A program made the position numbers and the translations under genes. Shown here one piece after another: positions 42,505-54,889 of a DNA stretch of 64,000 nucleotides. Positions within the stretch are counted from its first letter, which is position 1, and the number at the start of each line of letters is the position of its first letter. Origin of the DNA: Tritrichomonas musculus (Eukaryota > Parabasalia > Tritrichomonadida > Tritrichomonadidae); the NCBI GenBank assembly GCA_039105265.1, contig JAPFFF010000007.1, forward strand, positions 4,340,001 to 4,404,000. The letters are read 5' to 3'. The notes under the pieces were generated by a model, which was not told where the DNA came from, did no database searches, and saw only the letters and a list, made by a program, of their open reading frames with translations.

Positions 42505-42749
42505 ACGACGATGTTAAACTAGGAGATACAGTTAAGATATTTGGGTACAAACTACTTAAAAGTTCGTTATTAATACGTTGTTCTATTAATAGCGGAGACC
42601 TAAAAAATTATATAGCGACATACTGGCTTAAGGAAATTATCCTTGGTAAACTTAAATCTACAAAAATAACCAATTGTATAGAAGCTGTTGTTGGACCCAC
42701 TAAGACCACACCACAAAAACAGAAATGCTATATTTATGTGGTTAGCTAA
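42505..42749 (+). pseudogene. Remnant related to the C-terminus of the 826-residue protein, left arm
   Basis: About 80 codons reading VKLGDTVKIFGYKLLKSSLL and ending CYIYVVS. They align with the C-terminal VKEGDAIEIFNTFEYKGSYL...CYYFIS of the large protein, including position and ending. It is a fossil part of a second family member; the 17-bp array lies where the rest of such a gene would be. Mirror copy at about 53419-53663. Confidence 0.7.
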
Positions 42750-42761
42750 AAATAATTTATT

Positions 42762-43019
42762 CTATTCTCCATCTAGTACTGTCGATGCAGACATACAATA
42801 TAAAATGTCGTCGTCTTGTCTATCGAAGAATAAGATGCGATACTTCTTAATAAACACACCAGGGAATGTAAAACTATATTTTCCTTTAATAGTAGAATAT
42901 TTATGTACTTTTCCTTTTGGGTCCTTAATTAAAACATAGTTGTTGTAATCTTGGATAGTGCATCCATTAAAAGTAAATGTTCTCTCTGTTGGTATCTGTA
43001 TGGTATCTTTAAAAGACAT
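42762..43019 (-). CDS. 85-residue element ORF, left-arm copy
   Basis: Begins MSFKDTIQIPTERTFTFNGC and ends SASTVLDGE; predicted beta-rich, soluble and balanced in charge. It is identical in the mirror copy. It is oriented opposite to the 826-residue gene of the same arm and tail-to-tail with the C-terminal remnant 13 bp away. The shared 120-bp module begins just upstream of its ATG. Normal amino-acid variety, unlike frames in the arrays, makes it a plausible small gene. No family recognised. Confidence 0.6.
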   Translation of the reverse strand: MSFKDTIQIPTERTFTFNGCTIQDYNNYVLIKDPKGKVHKYSTIKGKYSFTFPGVFIKKYRILFFDRQDDDILYCMSASTVLDGE

Positions 43020-43299
43020 TTATGCGGAAATAAAAATAACCAAATACTATAACGAATATTTGCGACACGATTAATTGCTACTTTTTAAAATTTATAACTA
43101 TATTTTATTTTTGGAATCCACAAAGGAACAACATTGTAAGAAACACATAGAGGAACCTATATGCAATATCTGGTGTGTAGGAAAATCGACGGACCCAATA
43201 AATAAAGTTGCCAACGATGCGATTAATTAGATTTCCTTCCACATTCCATTTCGAACATATTACTACCATACATTTCCAGGTTGTGTATTTGTTAGTATT

Positions 43300-43525
43300 T
43301 GTAAGATACATCTATGGTTATAGAATACATCTATATTTATAGAATACATTTGCTGTTGGTGCGATACATTTACGGCTTGTAGGATACATCTAAGGTTTGT
43401 GCGATACATTTGCAATTTTTGGGATACATTTGCGGCTTGTGCGATACATTTACGGTTTGTGCGATACATTTGCAATTTTTGGGATACATTTGCGGCTTGT
43501 GCGATACATTTACGGTTTGGGTATT
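43300..43525 (+). repeat. 20-bp tandem array (GATACATTTGCGGCTTGTGC type), left arm
   Basis: About 11 diverged 20-bp units around GATACATTTR-C, including a perfect 60-bp block repeated once. The mirror in the right arm is at about 52643-52868. Confidence 0.88.
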
Positions 43526-43639
43526 TGTTTATTTTTTGGAACACACAGAGAAAAGTATTATTAGGTAATTTTAAAAACATATACGAAAAATAGAGAAAAT
43601 AGACGAAATATATAGAAACGCATAATTGTACCAATAGCA

Positions 43640-46600
43640 ACAACAACTAAAACAACAACAACAACCATATACACCAACAGCAGCAATAACTACAACAACA
43701 ACTAAAACAACAACAACAACAACCATATGCACCAATAACTAAAACAACTATACACACCAACAGCAATTACAACTACAACAACCATATGTGCTAATAGCAA
43801 CAACAACTATATGCACCAATAGCAACAATAACTAAAACAACTATATGCACTAATAGCATTAACGGCAACAACTACAACAACCATATGCACCAATAACTAA
43901 AACAACTATAACACCAATAACAACAACAACTAAAATAACTATATGCACCAATAGTAATAACAACTAAAACAACTATATGCACCAATAGCAACAACAACCA
44001 TATGTGCTAATAGCAGCAATAGCAACAATAACTAAAACAATTATAACAGCAATAGCAACAATAACTAAACAACTATAACACCAATAACAACAACAACTAA
44101 AATAACTATATGCACCAATAGTAATAACAACTAAAACAACTATATGCACCAATAGCAACAACAACCATATGTGCTAATAGCAACAATAGCAACAATAACT
44201 AAAACAACTATTTGCATTAATAGCAACAACAACCATATGCACTAATAGAGCAAATAGCAACAACAACTAAAACAACAACTATATGCACCAATAACTAAAA
44301 CAACTAAAACAACTATATATACCAATAGCAACAACAACTACAACAACAACTATATGCATTAATAGCAACAACAACCATATGCACTAATAGAGCCAATAGC
44401 AACAACAACTAAAACAACAACTATACGCACCAATAGCAATAACAACTAAAGCAACCATATGCGCTAATAGCAACAACAACTAAAACAACTATATATACCA
44501 ATAGCAACAACAACTATATGCATTAATAGCAACAACAACCATATGTGCTAATAGCAACAACAACTAAAATAACTATATACACCAATAGTAATAACAACTA
44601 AAGCAACTATATGCACTAATAGCAACAACAACTAAAACAACTATATGCACCAATAGCAACAATAACTAAAACAACTAAAACAACTATAACAACAATAACA
44701 ACAACAACTAAAACAACTATATGCACCAATAGCAACAATAACTAAAACAACTAAAACAACAATAACAACAATAACAACAAAAACTAAAATAACTATATGC
44801 ACCAACAACTAAAACAACTATATGCACCAATAGCAACAATAACTAAAACAACTAAAACAACAATAACAACAAAAACTAAAACAACTATATGTACCAATAG
44901 CAACAATAACTAAAACAACTAAAACAACTATAACAACAACAACTAAAATAACTATATGCGCCAACAACTAAAACAACTATATGTACCAATAGCAACAACA
45001 ACTACAACAACAACTATATGCATTAATAGCAACAACAACCATATGTGCTAATAGCAACAATAACTAAAACAACTAAAACAACTATATGTACCAATAGCAA
45101 CAACAACTACAACAACAACTATATGCATTAATAGCAACAACAACCATATGTGCTAATAGCAACAATAACTAAAACAATTATAACAACTATATGCACCAAT
45201 AACTAAAACAACTATAACAACAATAACAACAACAACTAAAATAACTATATGCACCAATAGTAATAACAACTAAAACAACTATATGCACCAATAGCAACAA
45301 CAACCATATGTGCTAATAGCAACAATAGCAACAATAACTAAAACAACTATTTGCATTAATAGCAACAACAACCATATGCACTAATAGAGCAAATAGCAAC
45401 AACAACTAAAACAACAACTATATGCACCAATAACTAAAACAACTAAAACAACTATATATACCAATAGCAACAACAACTACAACAACAACTATATGCATTA
45501 ATAGCAACAACAACCATATGCACTAATAGAGCCAATAGCAACAACAACTAAAACAACAACTATACGCACCAATAGCAATAACAACTAAAGCAACCATATG
45601 CGCTAATAGCAACAACAACTAAAACAACTATATATACCAATAGCAACAACAACTATATGCATTAATAGCAACAACAACCATATGTGCTAATAGCAACAAC
45701 AACTAAAATAACTATATACACCAATAGTAATAACAACTAAAGCAACTATATGCACTAATAGCAACAACAACTAAAACAACTATATGCACCAATAGCAACA
45801 ATAACTAAAACAACTAAAACAACTATAACAACAATAACAACAACAACTAAAACAACTATATGCACCAATAGCAACAATAACTAAAACAACTAAAACAACA
45901 ATAACAACAATAACAACAAAAACTAAAATAACTATATGCACCAACAACTAAAACAACTATATGCACCAATAGCAACAATAACTAAAACAACTAAAACAAC
46001 AATAACAACAAAAACTAAAACAACTATATGTACCAATAGCAACAATAACTAAAACAACTAAAACAACTATAACAACAACAACTAAAATAACTATATGCGC
46101 CAACAACTAAAACAACTATATGTACCAATAGCAACAACAACTACAACAACAACTATATGCATTAATAGCAACAACAACCATATGTGCTAATAGCAACAAT
46201 AACTAAAACAACTAAAACAACTATATGTACCAATAGCAACAACAACTACAACAACAACTATATGCATTAATAGCAACAACAACCATATGTGCTAATAGCA
46301 ACAATAACTAAAACAATTATAACAGCAATAGCAACAATAACTAAACAACTATAACAACAATAACAACAACAACTAAAATAACTATATGCACCAATAGTAA
46401 TAACAACTAAAGCAACCATATACACCAATAACAACAACAACTACAACAACAACTATATGCGACAATAGCAACAATAACTAAAACAACTACAACAACCATA
46501 TGCATTAATAGCACCAATAGCAATAACAACTAAAGCAACCATATGCATTAATAGTAACAACAACCATATACACCAATAACAACAACAACTAAAATAACTA

Positions 46601-46675
46601 TATGCACCAATAGCAATAACAACAACAATATGCTCTAATAGCAACAACAACCATAACAGCAACCATATGCATTTA
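43640..46675 (+). repeat. 3-kb CAA-rich degenerate array with 1.14-kb higher-order repeat, left arm
   Basis: Built from words such as ACTATATGCACCAATAGC, AACAACAACT and AAAACAACT in irregular order. A block at about 44085-45180 recurs almost exactly at about 45224-46319 (offset about 1,139 bp), so a higher-order duplication sits on the short-word structure. The frames through it are Tyr/Cys/Val-rich artefacts. The mirror is at 49493-52528. Confidence 0.9.
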
Positions 46676-46677
46676 CG

Positions 46678-46866
46678 ATGTATTTATATAAAACCACAAC
46701 TAGAACTTTAAATAGAGATGTTTATAAAAATATGGAGTACCTCGAAAATTTAATGCCATCGAATCTTATTTATTACAATTCTATCGAGAAACAATTTAAT
46801 TTACTTTATTTTTATTTTTGGATTCCTTATGTATTCTTATACACATTCCTCTGTATGGTTCTATAG
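46678..46866 (+). pseudogene. Remnant related to the middle of the 826-residue protein, left arm
   Basis: Reads MEYLENLMPSNLIYYNSIEK then QFNLL. It aligns with LDYFVYILPPNLIFYNSISK then QWSLL of the large protein. The downstream end runs into a diverged copy of the TTTTTGGAATCC module. A fossil fragment of a third family member. Mirror copy at 49302-49490. Confidence 0.65.
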
Positions 46867-46974
46867 CGAAATATTCCTTTTTCCAAAACCTATTTCTTTG
46901 CTTGGTACTTATTTTGGTTTTGTTTTGTACCTTTATGGTTTTGTTTGGCATTTGCTCCGCTTGGCACTTATTTT

Positions 46975-47800
46975 AATACTTGTTTTGGTTATTGCATGTT
47001 TTGGTTAATACTTGTTTTGGTTATTGCATGTTTTGGTTAATACTTGTTTTGGTTATTGTATGTTTTGGTTAATACTTGTTTTGGTTAATACTTGTTTTGG
47101 TTAATACTTGTTTTGGTTATTGCATGTTTTGGTTAATACTTGTTTTGGTTATTGCATGTTTTGGTTAATACTTGTTTTGGTTATTGCATGTTTTGGTTAA
47201 TACTTGTTTTGGTTAATACTTGTTTTGGTTATTGCATGTTTTGGTTAATACTTGTTTTGGTTAATACTTGTTTTGGTTAATACTTGTTTTGGTTATTGCA
47301 TGTTTTGGTTAATACTTGTTTTGGTTATTGCATGTTTTGGTTAATACTTGTTTTGGTTATTGCATGTTTTGGTTAATACTTGTTTTGGTTAATACTTGTT
47401 TTGGTTAATACTTGTTTTGGTTATTGCATGTTTTGGTTAATACTTGTTTTGGTTATTGCATGTTTTGGTTAATACTTGTTTTGGTTATTGCATGTTTTGG
47501 TTAATACTTGTTTTGGTTATTGCATGTTTTGGATAATACTTGTTTTGGTTAATACTTGTTTTGGTTAATACTTGTTTTGGTTATTGCATGTTTTGGTTAA
47601 TACTTGTTTTGGTTAATACTTGTTTTGGTTAATACTTGTTTTGGTTAATACTTGTTTTGGTTAATACTTGTTTTGGTTATTGCATGTTTTGGATAATACT
47701 TGTTTTGGTTATTGCATGTTTTGGTTAATACTTGTTTTGGTTATTGCATGTTTTGGTTAATACTTGTTTTGGTTATTGCATGTTTTGGTTAATACTCGTT
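46975..47800 (+). repeat. Two-letter 16-bp array, left arm
   Basis: Consists of two interchangeable 16-bp units, A = GGTTAATACTTGTTTT and B = GGTTATTGCATGTTTT (one B-like variant has GGATAATACTTG), about 50 units. B never follows B in the stretches I read, while runs of A reach five. The right-arm copy is about 33 bp shorter, with two small unit-length irregularities. Confidence 0.92.
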
Positions 47801-47940
47801 TTGGTACTTATTTTATTTGGTACATCGATGGATTTAATTGTTATTTTATTATTATTTCTAGTTTTGTTTATTTTTGGATATTTCTCTATTATTTATAATG
47901 GAATCCAATTTGGATTTTTTTGTATTCCATAGAGTTTTGC

Positions 47941-48260
47941 TTAGATTTACAGTATTTTCTCTACTTTTGCAGAGTTTCTTGTGTTTTCTTTAGTTTATCT
48001 ACTTTTGCAGAGTTTCTTGTATTTTGCATAGATTTATCGACTTTTGCAGAGTTTCTTGTGTTTTCTTTAGTTTATCTACTTTTGCAGAGTTTCTTGTGTT
48101 TTCTTTAGTTTATCTACTTTTGCAGAGTTTCTTGTATTTTGCATAGATTTATCTACTTTTGCAGAGTTTCTTGTGTTTTCTTTAGTTTATCTACTTTTGC
48201 AGAGTTTCTTGTATTTTGCATAGATTTATCTACTTTTGCATAGATTTGCAGAATTTTTAT
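47941..48260 (+). repeat. Palindrome spacer made of about 37-bp tandem units
   Basis: The only DNA of the element present once. It contains about seven units of TCTACTTTTGCAGAGTTTCT plus TGTGTTTTCTTTAGTTTA, alternating with TGTATTTTGCATAGATTTA forms. Its strand asymmetry (T/G-rich on plus) sets it apart from the inverted arms. It may be the hinge where the arms were joined. Confidence 0.85.
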
Positions 48261-48400
48261 GCAAAACTCTATGGAATACAAAAAAATCCAAATTGGATTC
48301 CATTATAAATAATAGAGAAATATCCAAAAATAAACAAAACTAGAAATAATAATAAAATAACAATTAAATCCATCGATGTACCAAATAAAATAAGTACCAA

Positions 48401-49193
48401 AACGAGTATTAACCAAAACATGCAATAACCAAAACAAGTATTAACCAAAACATGCAATAACCAAAACAAGTATTAACCAAAACATGCAATAACCAAAACA
48501 AGTATTATCCAAAACATGCAATAACCAAAACAAGTATTAACCAAAACAAGTATTAACCAAAACAAGTATTAACCAAAACAAGTATTAACCAAAACAAGTA
48601 TTAACCAAAACATGCAATAACCAAAACAAGTATTAACCAAAACAAGTATTAACCAAAACAAGTATTATCCAAAACATGCAATAACCAAAACAAGTATTAA
48701 CCAAAACATGCAATAACCAAAACAAGTATTAACCAAAACAAATAACCAAAACAAGTATTAACCAAAACATGCAATAACCAAAACAAGTATTAACCAAAAC
48801 AAGTATTAACCAAAACAAGTATTAACCAAAACATGCAATAACCAAAACAAGTATTAACCAAAACAAGTATTAACCAAAACAAGTATTAACCAAAACAAGT
48901 ATTAACCAAAACATGCAATAACCAAAACAAGTATTAACCAAAAAACATGCAATAACCAAAACAAGTATTAACCAAAACAAGTATTAACCAAAACAAGTAT
49001 TAACCAAAACATACAATAACCAAAACAAGTATTAACCAAAACATGCAATAACCAAAACAAGTATTAACCAAAACATGTATTAACCAAAACAAGTATTAAC
49101 CAAAACATACAATAACCAAAACAAGTATTAACCAAAACATGCAATAACCAAAACAAGTATTAACCAAAACATGCAATAACCAAAACAAGTATT
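48401..49193 (-). repeat. Two-letter 16-bp array, right arm
   Basis: Inverse of the left-arm array with a slightly different order and number of A and B units, plus a shortened unit near 48740 and a lengthened one near 48935. Confidence 0.92.
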
Positions 49194-49301
49194 AAAATAA
49201 GTGCCAAGCGGAGCAAATGCCAAACAAAACCATAAAGGTACAAAACAAAACCAAAATAAGTACCAAGCAAAGAAATAGGTTTTGGAAAAAGGAATATTTC
49301 G

Positions 49302-49490
49302 CTATAGAACCATACAGAGGAATGTGTATAAGAATACATAAGGAATCCAAAAATAAAAATAAAGTAAATTAAATTGTTTCTCGATAGAATTGTAATAAAT
49401 AAGATTCGATGGCATTAAATTTTCGAGGTACTCCATATTTTTATAAACATCTCTATTTAAAGTTCTAGTTGTGGTTTTATATAAATACAT
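49302..49490 (-). pseudogene. Remnant related to the middle of the 826-residue protein, right arm
   Basis: Mirror of 46678-46866, apparently identical. Confidence 0.65.
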
Positions 49491-49492
49491 CG

Positions 49493-52400
49493 TAAATGCA
49501 TATGGTTGCTGTTATGGTTGTTGTTGCTATTAGAGCATATTGTTGTTGTTATTGCTATTGGTGCATATAGTTATTTTAGTTGTTGTTGTTATTGGTGTAT
49601 ATGGTTGTTGTTACTATTAATGCATATGGTTGCTTTAGTTGTTATTGCTATTGGTGCTATTAATGCATATGGTTGTTGTAGTTGTTTTAGTTATTGTTGC
49701 TATTGTCGCATATAGTTGTTGTTGTAGTTGTTGTTGTTATTGGTGTATATGGTTGCTTTAGTTGTTATTACTATTGGTGCATATAGTTATTTTAGTTGTT
49801 GTTGTTATTGTTGTTATAGTTGTTTAGTTATTGTTGCTATTGCTGTTATAATTGTTTTAGTTATTGTTGCTATTAGCACATATGGTTGTTGTTGCTATTA
49901 ATGCATATAGTTGTTGTTGTAGTTGTTGTTGCTATTGGTACATATAGTTGTTTTAGTTGTTTTAGTTATTGTTGCTATTAGCACATATGGTTGTTGTTGC
50001 TATTAATGCATATAGTTGTTGTTGTAGTTGTTGTTGCTATTGGTACATATAGTTGTTTTAGTTGTTGGCGCATATAGTTATTTTAGTTGTTGTTGTTATA
50101 GTTGTTTTAGTTGTTTTAGTTATTGTTGCTATTGGTACATATAGTTGTTTTAGTTTTTGTTGTTATTGTTGTTTTAGTTGTTTTAGTTATTGTTGCTATT
50201 GGTGCATATAGTTGTTTTAGTTGTTGGTGCATATAGTTATTTTAGTTTTTGTTGTTATTGTTGTTATTGTTGTTTTAGTTGTTTTAGTTATTGTTGCTAT
50301 TGGTGCATATAGTTGTTTTAGTTGTTGTTGTTATTGTTGTTATAGTTGTTTTAGTTGTTTTAGTTATTGTTGCTATTGGTGCATATAGTTGTTTTAGTTG
50401 TTGTTGCTATTAGTGCATATAGTTGCTTTAGTTGTTATTACTATTGGTGTATATAGTTATTTTAGTTGTTGTTGCTATTAGCACATATGGTTGTTGTTGC
50501 TATTAATGCATATAGTTGTTGTTGCTATTGGTATATATAGTTGTTTTAGTTGTTGTTGCTATTAGCGCATATGGTTGCTTTAGTTGTTATTGCTATTGGT
50601 GCGTATAGTTGTTGTTTTAGTTGTTGTTGCTATTGGCTCTATTAGTGCATATGGTTGTTGTTGCTATTAATGCATATAGTTGTTGTTGTAGTTGTTGTTG
50701 CTATTGGTATATATAGTTGTTTTAGTTGTTTTAGTTATTGGTGCATATAGTTGTTGTTTTAGTTGTTGTTGCTATTTGCTCTATTAGTGCATATGGTTGT
50801 TGTTGCTATTAATGCAAATAGTTGTTTTAGTTATTGTTGCTATTGTTGCTATTAGCACATATGGTTGTTGTTGCTATTGGTGCATATAGTTGTTTTAGTT
50901 GTTATTACTATTGGTGCATATAGTTATTTTAGTTGTTGTTGTTATTGTTGTTATAGTTGTTTTAGTTATTGGTGCATATAGTTGTTATAATTGTTTTAGT
51001 TATTGTTGCTATTAGCACATATGGTTGTTGTTGCTATTAATGCATATAGTTGTTGTTGTAGTTGTTGTTGCTATTGGTACATATAGTTGTTTTAGTTGTT
51101 TTAGTTATTGTTGCTATTAGCACATATGGTTGTTGTTGCTATTAATGCATATAGTTGTTGTTGTAGTTGTTGTTGCTATTGGTACATATAGTTGTTTTAG
51201 TTGTTGGCGCATATAGTTATTTTAGTTGTTGTTGTTATAGTTGTTTTAGTTGTTTTAGTTATTGTTGCTATTGGTACATATAGTTGTTTTAGTTTTTGTT
51301 GTTATTGTTGTTTTAGTTGTTTTAGTTATTGTTGCTATTGGTGCATATAGTTGTTTTAGTTGTTGGTGCATATAGTTATTTTAGTTTTTGTTGTTATTGT
51401 TGTTATTGTTGTTTTAGTTGTTTTAGTTATTGTTGCTATTGGTGCATATAGTTGTTTTAGTTGTTGTTGTTATTGTTGTTATAGTTGTTTTAGTTGTTTT
51501 AGTTATTGTTGCTATTGGTGCATATAGTTGTTTTAGTTGTTGTTGCTATTAGTGCATATAGTTGCTTTAGTTGTTATTACTATTGGTGTATATAGTTATT
51601 TTAGTTGTTGTTGCTATTAGCACATATGGTTGTTGTTGCTATTAATGCATATAGTTGTTGTTGCTATTGGTATATATAGTTGTTTTAGTTGTTGTTGCTA
51701 TTAGCGCATATGGTTGCTTTAGTTGTTATTGCTATTGGTGCGTATAGTTGTTGTTTTAGTTGTTGTTGCTATTGGCTCTATTAGTGCATATGGTTGTTGT
51801 TGCTATTAATGCATATAGTTGTTGTTGTAGTTGTTGTTGCTATTGGTATATATAGTTGTTTTAGTTGTTTTAGTTATTGGTGCATATAGTTGTTGTTTTA
51901 GTTGTTGTTGCTATTTGCTCTATTAGTGCATATGGTTGTTGTTGCTATTAATGCAAATAGTTGTTTTAGTTATTGTTGCTATTGTTGCTATTAGCACATA
52001 TGGTTGTTGTTGCTATTGGTGCATATAGTTGTTTTAGTTGTTATTACTATTGGTGCATATAGTTATTTTAGTTGTTGTTGTTATTGGTGTTATAGTTGTT
52101 TAGTTATTGTTGCTATTGCTGTTATAATTGTTTTAGTTATTGTTGCTATTGCTGCTATTAGCACATATGGTTGTTGTTGCTATTGGTGCATATAGTTGTT
52201 TTAGTTGTTATTACTATTGGTGCATATAGTTATTTTAGTTGTTGTTGTTATTGGTGTTATAGTTGTTTTAGTTATTGGTGCATATGGTTGTTGTAGTTGT
52301 TGCCGTTAATGCTATTAGTGCATATAGTTGTTTTAGTTATTGTTGCTATTGGTGCATATAGTTGTTGTTGCTATTAGCACATATGGTTGTTGTAGTTGTA

Positions 52401-52528
52401 ATTGCTGTTGGTGTGTATAGTTGTTTTAGTTATTGGTGCATATGGTTGTTGTTGTTGTTGTTTTAGTTGTTGTTGTAGTTATTGCTGCTGTTGGTGTATA
52501 TGGTTGTTGTTGTTGTTTTAGTTGTTGT
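49493..52528 (-). repeat. 3-kb TTG-rich degenerate array, right arm
   Basis: Mirror of 43640-46675 with the same length (both 3,036 bp by feature pairing) and the same 1.14-kb internal duplication. The lack of length change is notable, since the simpler arrays do differ between the arms. Confidence 0.9.
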
Positions 52529-52642
52529 TGCTATTGGTACAATTATGCGTTTCTATATATTTCGTCTATTTTCTCTATTTTTCGTATATGTTTTTAAAAT
52601 TACCTAATAATACTTTTCTCTGTGTGTTCCAAAAAATAAACA

Positions 52643-52868
52643 AATACCCAAACCGTAAATGTATCGCACAAGCCGCAAATGTATCCCAAAAATTGCAAAT
52701 GTATCGCACAAACCGTAAATGTATCGCACAAGCCGCAAATGTATCCCAAAAATTGCAAATGTATCGCACAAACCTTAGATGTATCCTACAAGCCGTAAAT
52801 GTATCGCACCAACAGCAAATGTATTCTATAAATATAGATGTATTCTATAACCATAGATGTATCTTACA
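52643..52868 (-). repeat. 20-bp tandem array, right arm
   Basis: Mirror of 43300-43525, same unit count. Confidence 0.88.
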
Positions 52869-53148
52869 AATACTAACAAATACACAACCTGGAAATGTAT
52901 GGTAGTAATATGTTCGAAATGGAATGTGGAAGGAAATCTAATTAATCGCATCGTTGGCAACTTTATTTATTGGGTCCGTCGATTTTCCTACACACCAGAT
53001 ATTGCATATAGGTTCCTCTATGTGTTTCTTACAATGTTGTTCCTTTGTGGATTCCAAAAATAAAATATAGTTATAAATTTTAAAAAGTAGCAATTAATCG
53101 TGTCGCAAATATTCGTTATAGTATTTGGTTATTTTTATTTCCGCATAA

Positions 53149-53406
53149 ATGTCTTTTAAAGATACCATACAGATACCAACAGAGAGAACATTTACTTTTA
53201 ATGGATGCACTATCCAAGATTACAACAACTATGTTTTAATTAAGGACCCAAAAGGAAAAGTACATAAATATTCTACTATTAAAGGAAAATATAGTTTTAC
53301 ATTCCCTGGTGTGTTTATTAAGAAGTATCGCATCTTATTCTTCGATAGACAAGACGACGACATTTTATATTGTATGTCTGCATCGACAGTACTAGATGGA
53401 GAATAG
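53149..53406 (+). CDS. 85-residue element ORF, right-arm copy
   Basis: Mirror of 42762-43019. The deduced protein is the same (MSFKDTIQIPTERTFTFNGC...). Preserved start, stop and sequence in both arms fits either recent duplication or selection. Confidence 0.6.
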   Translation: MSFKDTIQIPTERTFTFNGCTIQDYNNYVLIKDPKGKVHKYSTIKGKYSFTFPGVFIKKYRILFFDRQDDDILYCMSASTVLDGE

Positions 53407-53418
53407 AATAAATTATTT

Positions 53419-53663
53419 TTAGCTAACCACATAAATATAGCATTTCTGTTTTTGTGGTGTGGTCTTAGTGGGTCCAACAACAGCTTCTATACAATTGGTT
53501 ATTTTTGTAGATTTAAGTTTACCAAGGATAATTTCCTTAAGCCAGTATGTCGCTATATAATTTTTTAGGTCTCCGCTATTAATAGAACAACGTATTAATA
53601 ACGAACTTTTAAGTAGTTTGTACCCAAATATCTTAACTGTATCTCCTAGTTTAACATCGTCGT
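53419..53663 (-). pseudogene. Remnant related to the C-terminus of the 826-residue protein, right arm
   Basis: Mirror of 42505-42749. Confidence 0.68.
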
Positions 53664-53739
53664 CTATCTTTTTGCATATAGTTTGTATATAAGGTATATA
53701 ACTTGTATATTGTTAATATGTAATTAGTATGTAGGTAGT

Positions 53740-54400
53740 ATATAGTTAGTAGTAGTATATAGTTAGTAGTAGTATATAGTTAGTAGTAGTATATAGTTAG
53801 TAGTAGTATATAGTTAGTAGTAGTATATAGTTAGTAGTAGTATATAGTTAGTAGTAGTATATAGTTAGTAGTAGTATATAGTTAGTAGTAGTATATAGTT
53901 AGTAGTAGTATATAGTTAGTAGTAGTATATAGTTAGTAGTAGTATATAGTTAGTAGTAGTATATAGTTAGTAGTAGTATATAGTTAGTAGTAGTATATAG
54001 TTAGTAGTAGTATATAGTTAGTAGTAGTATATAGTTAGTAGTAGTATATAGTTAGTAGTAGTATATAGTTAGTAGTAGTATATAGTTAGTAGTAGTATAT
54101 AGTTAGTAGTAGTATATAGTTAGTAGTAGTATATAGTTAGTAGTAGTATATAGTTAGTAGTAGTATATAGTTAGTAGTAGTATATAGTTAGTAGTAGTAT
54201 ATAGTTAGTAGTAGTATATAGTTAGTAGTAGTATATAGTTAGTAGTAGTATATAGTTAGTAGTAGTATATAGTTAGTAGTAGTATATAGTTAGTAGTAGT
54301 ATATAGTTAGTAGTAGTATATAGTTAGTAGTAGTATATAGTTAGTAGTAGTATATAGTTAGTAGTAGTATATAGTTAGTAGTAGTATATAGTTAGTATGT
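53740..54400 (-). repeat. 17-bp tandem array, right arm
   Basis: About 38 units of GTTAGTAGTAGTATATA, nearly perfect throughout. It lacks the irregular units of the left arm. Confidence 0.95.
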
Positions 54401-54889
54401 AGTTGGTATATAGTTAGTAGTATATAGAGTATATGGTTTTGTGCGATACCTATTGGTTTTATACGATACCTCTATGCTTTGTTAGATACCTGTCTAGTTA
54501 GATACCTCTATATCTTTATGTAATATAGCTCGCATGGATATATTATAAGTGGATGTATTAGTGGATATATTGTTGGGTGTTCCATAAGTGGATATAATAG
54601 TGGATGTATTAATAGATATACTATTGGATTGTATTGTTGGTGGATATATTGTTGGATATATTGTTGGATATATTAATGGATATACTATAAAACCTCTAAA
54701 CAGCAAAAATGTTGCTTTATATGGTCGCGTTTTAGAGATGGTAGAATTTGCCACCTGGATAATGTAAATGGGTCACTCTATGCGTTTCTAATAATGTTGT
54801 TCCTTTGTGGATTCCAAAAATAGAATATTGTATAAATCTTAAAAGTAGCAATTAATTGTTATAATATTTGGTTATGTCTGCTTCCTGCT

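Larger units (their letters stand above)
37552..47940 (+). repeat. Left palindrome arm (about 10.4 kb)
   Basis: Inverse of 48261-58494. Pairing was confirmed at the outer ends (37552 with 58494), at the 826-residue genes, at the 85-residue ORFs, and at the inner ends (AGAGTTTTGC at 47931-47940 with GCAAAACTCT at 48261-48270). Confidence 0.93.

Noticed and set aside
43973-52195. Short Tyr/Cys/Val-rich frames in the CAA/TTG arrays as small membrane proteins
   Set aside because: They are translations of tandem repeats, have no conserved starts, and change with unit order.
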